Position numbers and translations under genes: made by a program. Of a stretch of 7,880 nucleotides of DNA, positions 6,584 to 7,880 are shown piece after piece. Under the pieces are notes generated by a model. The model saw only the letters and a program-made list of their open reading frames with translations. It did not search any database and was not told the origin of the DNA. This DNA comes from Betaproteobacteria bacterium UBA2293 (lineage in GTDB: Bacteria; Pseudomonadota; Gammaproteobacteria; Burkholderiales; Rhodocyclaceae), in NCBI GenBank assembly GCA_002345845.1, contig DDWF01000098.1:1-7880 (forward strand), given 5' to 3'. Every line of letters starts with the position of its first letter. The first letter of the stretch is position 1.

Positions 6584-6834
6584 ATTCACGTCCACCGCGG
6601 CAGAACGCTTCCGGCATTTCCTTGCGGAACGGCGGTCTTCCTTTTGTTGGCGCGAACGCATTCCACCGCAATGCACTCTGGCCGAGGCTGGTGCGCCCCT
6701 CAATGGGTGCTTCGCATCGGTCCGACATCCGACACGTGGCCAGGAAGTTCATCCCCGTGCTTCGACTGCACGCTTCTCGCCACCGTCAAAGCAGCGCTTC
6801 GATCCTGCCGCCTTGATTCAATCCCCATAGCGTC
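6584..6834. other. Noncoding right-end region of the IS91-type element
   Basis: No credible gene is seen between the transposase stop and the terminal hairpin; the short reading frames here have no recognisable motifs. One weak stem, TTCCG/CGGAA, lies around 6609-6630. Long noncoding 3' ends containing the replication origin are usual for this family. Confidence 0.5.
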
Positions 6835-6851
6835 ACCGCCTGCGCGGCGGT
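6835..6851 (+). repeat. Terminal hairpin, candidate oriIS of the IS91-type element
   Basis: ACCGCC-TGCGC-GGCGGT is a perfect 6-bp stem with a 5-nt loop, ~250 bp after the transposase stop. GTTC, the tetranucleotide used as target by IS91 relatives, spans 6850-6853. The hairpin plus GTTC suggests the origin and 3' boundary are here. Confidence 0.5.
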
Positions 6852-6862
6852 TCAGTCCAACA

Positions 6863-6944
6863 GGATTTTTAGCCTACCGGTCGCGGTGGTGGCGCTGCGC
6901 CTCTCACCGAACTCGGTACGCCGCGTCCGCCAGGCTAAAAACCC
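6863..6944. repeat. 82-bp interrupted palindrome next to the IS91-type element
   Basis: TTTTTAGCCT (6866-6875) and AGGCTAAAAA (6932-6941) are perfect 10-bp inverted repeats. Two further G:C pairs lie beyond one mismatch (6863-6864 with 6943-6944). Between them are 56 GC-rich bases with an inner hairpin ACCG-AACT-CGGT (6906-6917). The T-run opens and the A-run closes the structure, the reverse of an intrinsic terminator. It does not carry integron attC core motifs. It may be a small non-autonomous repeat, a recombination site or part of the element's end. Confidence 0.45.
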
Positions 6945-7005
6945 TCTGCATTAAGCTTTACATAAGGCCGATCAGGAGGCGTTCAATTTGGAATGGCTGA
7001 ATGAA

Positions 7006-7028
7006 AACGGCCCCATTGAGGAGCCGTT
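7006..7028 (-). terminator. Intrinsic terminator of gyrB
   Basis: Read on the minus strand, AACGGCTCC-TCAAT-GGGGCCGTT makes a 9-bp stem (one G:U wobble) with a 5-nt loop, followed by TT within a UUUUCAUU-like tail. It lies 63 nt after the gyrB stop and fits a Rho-independent terminator. Confidence 0.65.
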
Positions 7029-7035
7029 GTTCAAT

Positions 7036-7081
7036 TCCCACGAAATCTGGACTCTTGGGAGAAATCTGGATTTCAGTGGGA
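7036..7081. repeat. Imperfect hairpin with embedded 10-bp direct repeats after gyrB
   Basis: TCCCAC-GAAATC (7036-7047) pairs with GATTTCAGTGGGA (7069-7081) with one bulged base. Inside, GAAATCTGGA occurs twice (7042-7051 and 7061-7070), 19 bp apart. The structure sits between the gyrB stop and its terminator, so it would form in the 3' UTR of the gyrB mRNA. Confidence 0.45.
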
Positions 7082-7091
7082 TCCTGGTCGA

Positions 7092-7880
7092 TCAGATATC
7101 GATATTGCGCGCATACAGGGCGTTGTCTTCGATGAATTTGCGGCGCGGTTCGACGACATCGCCCATCAGCGTGGTGAAGATTTCATCCGCGGCGATGGCA
7201 TCGTCGATCTGCACCTTGAGCAGGCGGCGCACGGCTGGATCCATGGTGGTTTCCCAGAGCTGCTCGGGGTTCATCTCGCCAAGACCCTTGTAGCGCTGTT
7301 TGCCGAGATTGCGTTCGACCTCGTTGAGCAGCCATTCCATTGCGGCGGCGAAGCTCGTCACCGGCTGCGCTTTTTCGCCGCGGCGGATGCTGGCGTCTGC
7401 GCCAATCAGGCCGGCCAGCAGTTGCGCGGTCTTGCGCAGCTGCACGTAGTCGCCGGAAATCAGAAAATCTTCGTCGATGGTAGTGACGCGCAGGTTGCCG
7501 TGGCGCATCTTTTCGAGGCGCAACTGCCAGGCTTCGGCCTTTTCGTCATAGACGGCATTCACCGTCAGCTTGCCGGCCAGCGGTTCGCGCAGGGCGGCGG
7601 CGCTGGCTTGCGCGGCTGACGCGTCCGCCAGGCTGATGGCGATGTCGCCGGCGATCAGGGCATGCAGTGCCTCGGCGTCGACGAAGTCGGCCAGGCGGCG
7701 AATGATCGATTCCGAGGTCAGATAGCTGCGCGCCAGTTCCTCGAGCGTGGCGCCTTCGATGGCCGGGGCATCGCGACTTGGCAGCAGGGCCGCGCCATCG
7801 AGCGCCAGGGTCAGCAGATACTGGTTGAGTTCGTTGTCATCCTTGATGTAGCGCTCGCTCTTGCCATGCTTGATCTTGTA
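7092..7880 (-). CDS. gyrB: DNA gyrase subunit B, C-terminal part (5' end outside window)
   Basis: The minus-strand frame is open from the window edge (first codon TAC at 7880-7878) to the TGA at 7094-7092, giving the last 262 residues. The fragment begins inside the TOPRIM region ([20 protein letters not shown]). It continues through the insert typical of proteobacterial GyrB ([20 protein letters not shown] and the following helical stretch), and ends with the conserved tail: [20 protein letters not shown], then [18 protein letters not shown] and NIDI. GyrB supplies the ATPase and TOPRIM parts of gyrase, which introduces negative supercoils. The sequence is intact and close to consensus. The gene faces the accessory region and converges on it. 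gyrB commonly lies near the replication origin beside dnaN, so the accessory island may be close to oriC; the window does not show this. Confidence 0.96.
   Translation of the reverse strand, partial: YKIKHGKSERYIKDDNELNQYLLTLALDGAALLPSRDAPAIEGATLEELARSYLTSESIIRRLADFVDAEALHALIAGDIAISLADASAAQASAAALREPLAGKLTVNAVYDEKAEAWQLRLEKMRHGNLRVTTIDEDFLISGDYVQLRKTAQLLAGLIGADASIRRGEKAQPVTSFAAAMEWLLNEVERNLGKQRYKGLGEMNPEQLWETTMDPAVRRLLKVQIDDAIAADEIFTTLMGDVVEPRRKFIEDNALYARNIDI

Larger units (their letters stand above)
4319..6862 (+). mobile_element. IS91-family rolling-circle element with integrase plus HUH transposase
   Basis: The element carries a tyrosine recombinase and an IS91-type HUH transposase in one operon, flanked by noncoding ends of ~170 and ~280 bp. 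Both ends contain GC-rich hairpins (4353-4366 and 6835-6851), as expected for terIS-like and oriIS-like termini. A GTTC tetranucleotide, matching the known IS91-type target, overlaps and follows the right hairpin (6850-6853). IS91 elements make no target duplication and lack classical inverted repeats, so the boundaries are estimates: left just after the hsdR stop, right between ~6849 and 6862. It lies between the hsdR remnant and the gyrB 3' region. Both proteins look full length, so the element may be active. Confidence 0.75.

Noticed and set aside
6863..6944. Integron attC site
   Set aside because: The arms lack the RYYYAAC/GTTRRRY core sites and no integron integrase is near; the tyrosine recombinase at 4494-5372 shows no obvious integron-integrase features.
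6580..7000. Several 60-130 codon frames after the transposase (e.g. 6580-6816, 6644-7000)
   Set aside because: They overlap each other, are rich in Arg/Ser/Pro as expected of out-of-frame GC-rich DNA, and carry no recognisable motif.
1..7880. CRISPR array, tRNA or rRNA genes
   Set aside because: No regularly spaced repeats, no tRNA cloverleaf elements and no rRNA-like segments were seen on reading both strands.

Overview
The window looks like chromosomal DNA of a GC-rich proteobacterium, probably a betaproteobacterium (Rhodocyclales/Burkholderiales-like). This rests on base composition, the GyrB C-terminus at the right edge and the YedF-SelD pair at the left edge. No rRNA or marker gene fixes the genus. 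Two housekeeping regions enclose about 5.6 kb of decayed and mobile accessory DNA.

Left (1-1384, + strand): the C-terminal end of a YedF-type selenium-metabolism protein, then after 5 nt a complete selD (selenophosphate synthetase) with Cys17/Lys20. Together they form a selenium-activation operon.

Middle-left (about 1480-2112): remains of a toxin-antitoxin pair. The toxin-like (DUF6516/TumE-type) tail has an in-frame stop and a frameshift. The winged-helix antitoxin/regulator overlaps it by ATGA and has one frameshift. A perfect 10-bp hairpin follows (2118-2143), then an AT-rich region (2144-2265) with three copies of a palindromic motif (ATATG-TCG-CATAT) just before the next gene.

Middle (2266-4311): remains of a type I restriction-modification locus. 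A complete winged-helix/Fic-fold protein overlaps hsdS by 8 nt. hsdS keeps only its first target-recognition domain and runs out of frame into the last ~55 codons of hsdR. A deletion has therefore removed the rest of hsdS and nearly all of hsdR, and no hsdM is present. The Fic protein lacks the usual catalytic His (Gln297 in its place) but keeps an inhibitory-type SxxxEGN motif. It may act as a regulator instead of an AMPylating enzyme.

Middle-right (about 4319-6862): an IS91-family rolling-circle element with two recombinases, a tyrosine recombinase and an HUH/Y2 transposase 8 nt apart, and GC-rich hairpins near both ends.

Right (6863-7880): an 82-bp interrupted palindrome, then the tail end of gyrB on the minus strand with its intrinsic terminator and a second hairpin/direct-repeat structure between stop codon and terminator.

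The layout suggests that the selD-gyrB interval collected a TA module, a type I R-M island and an IS91 element, and that the defence genes have since been eroded. The most interesting intact piece is the Fic-fold regulator with its operator-like array.
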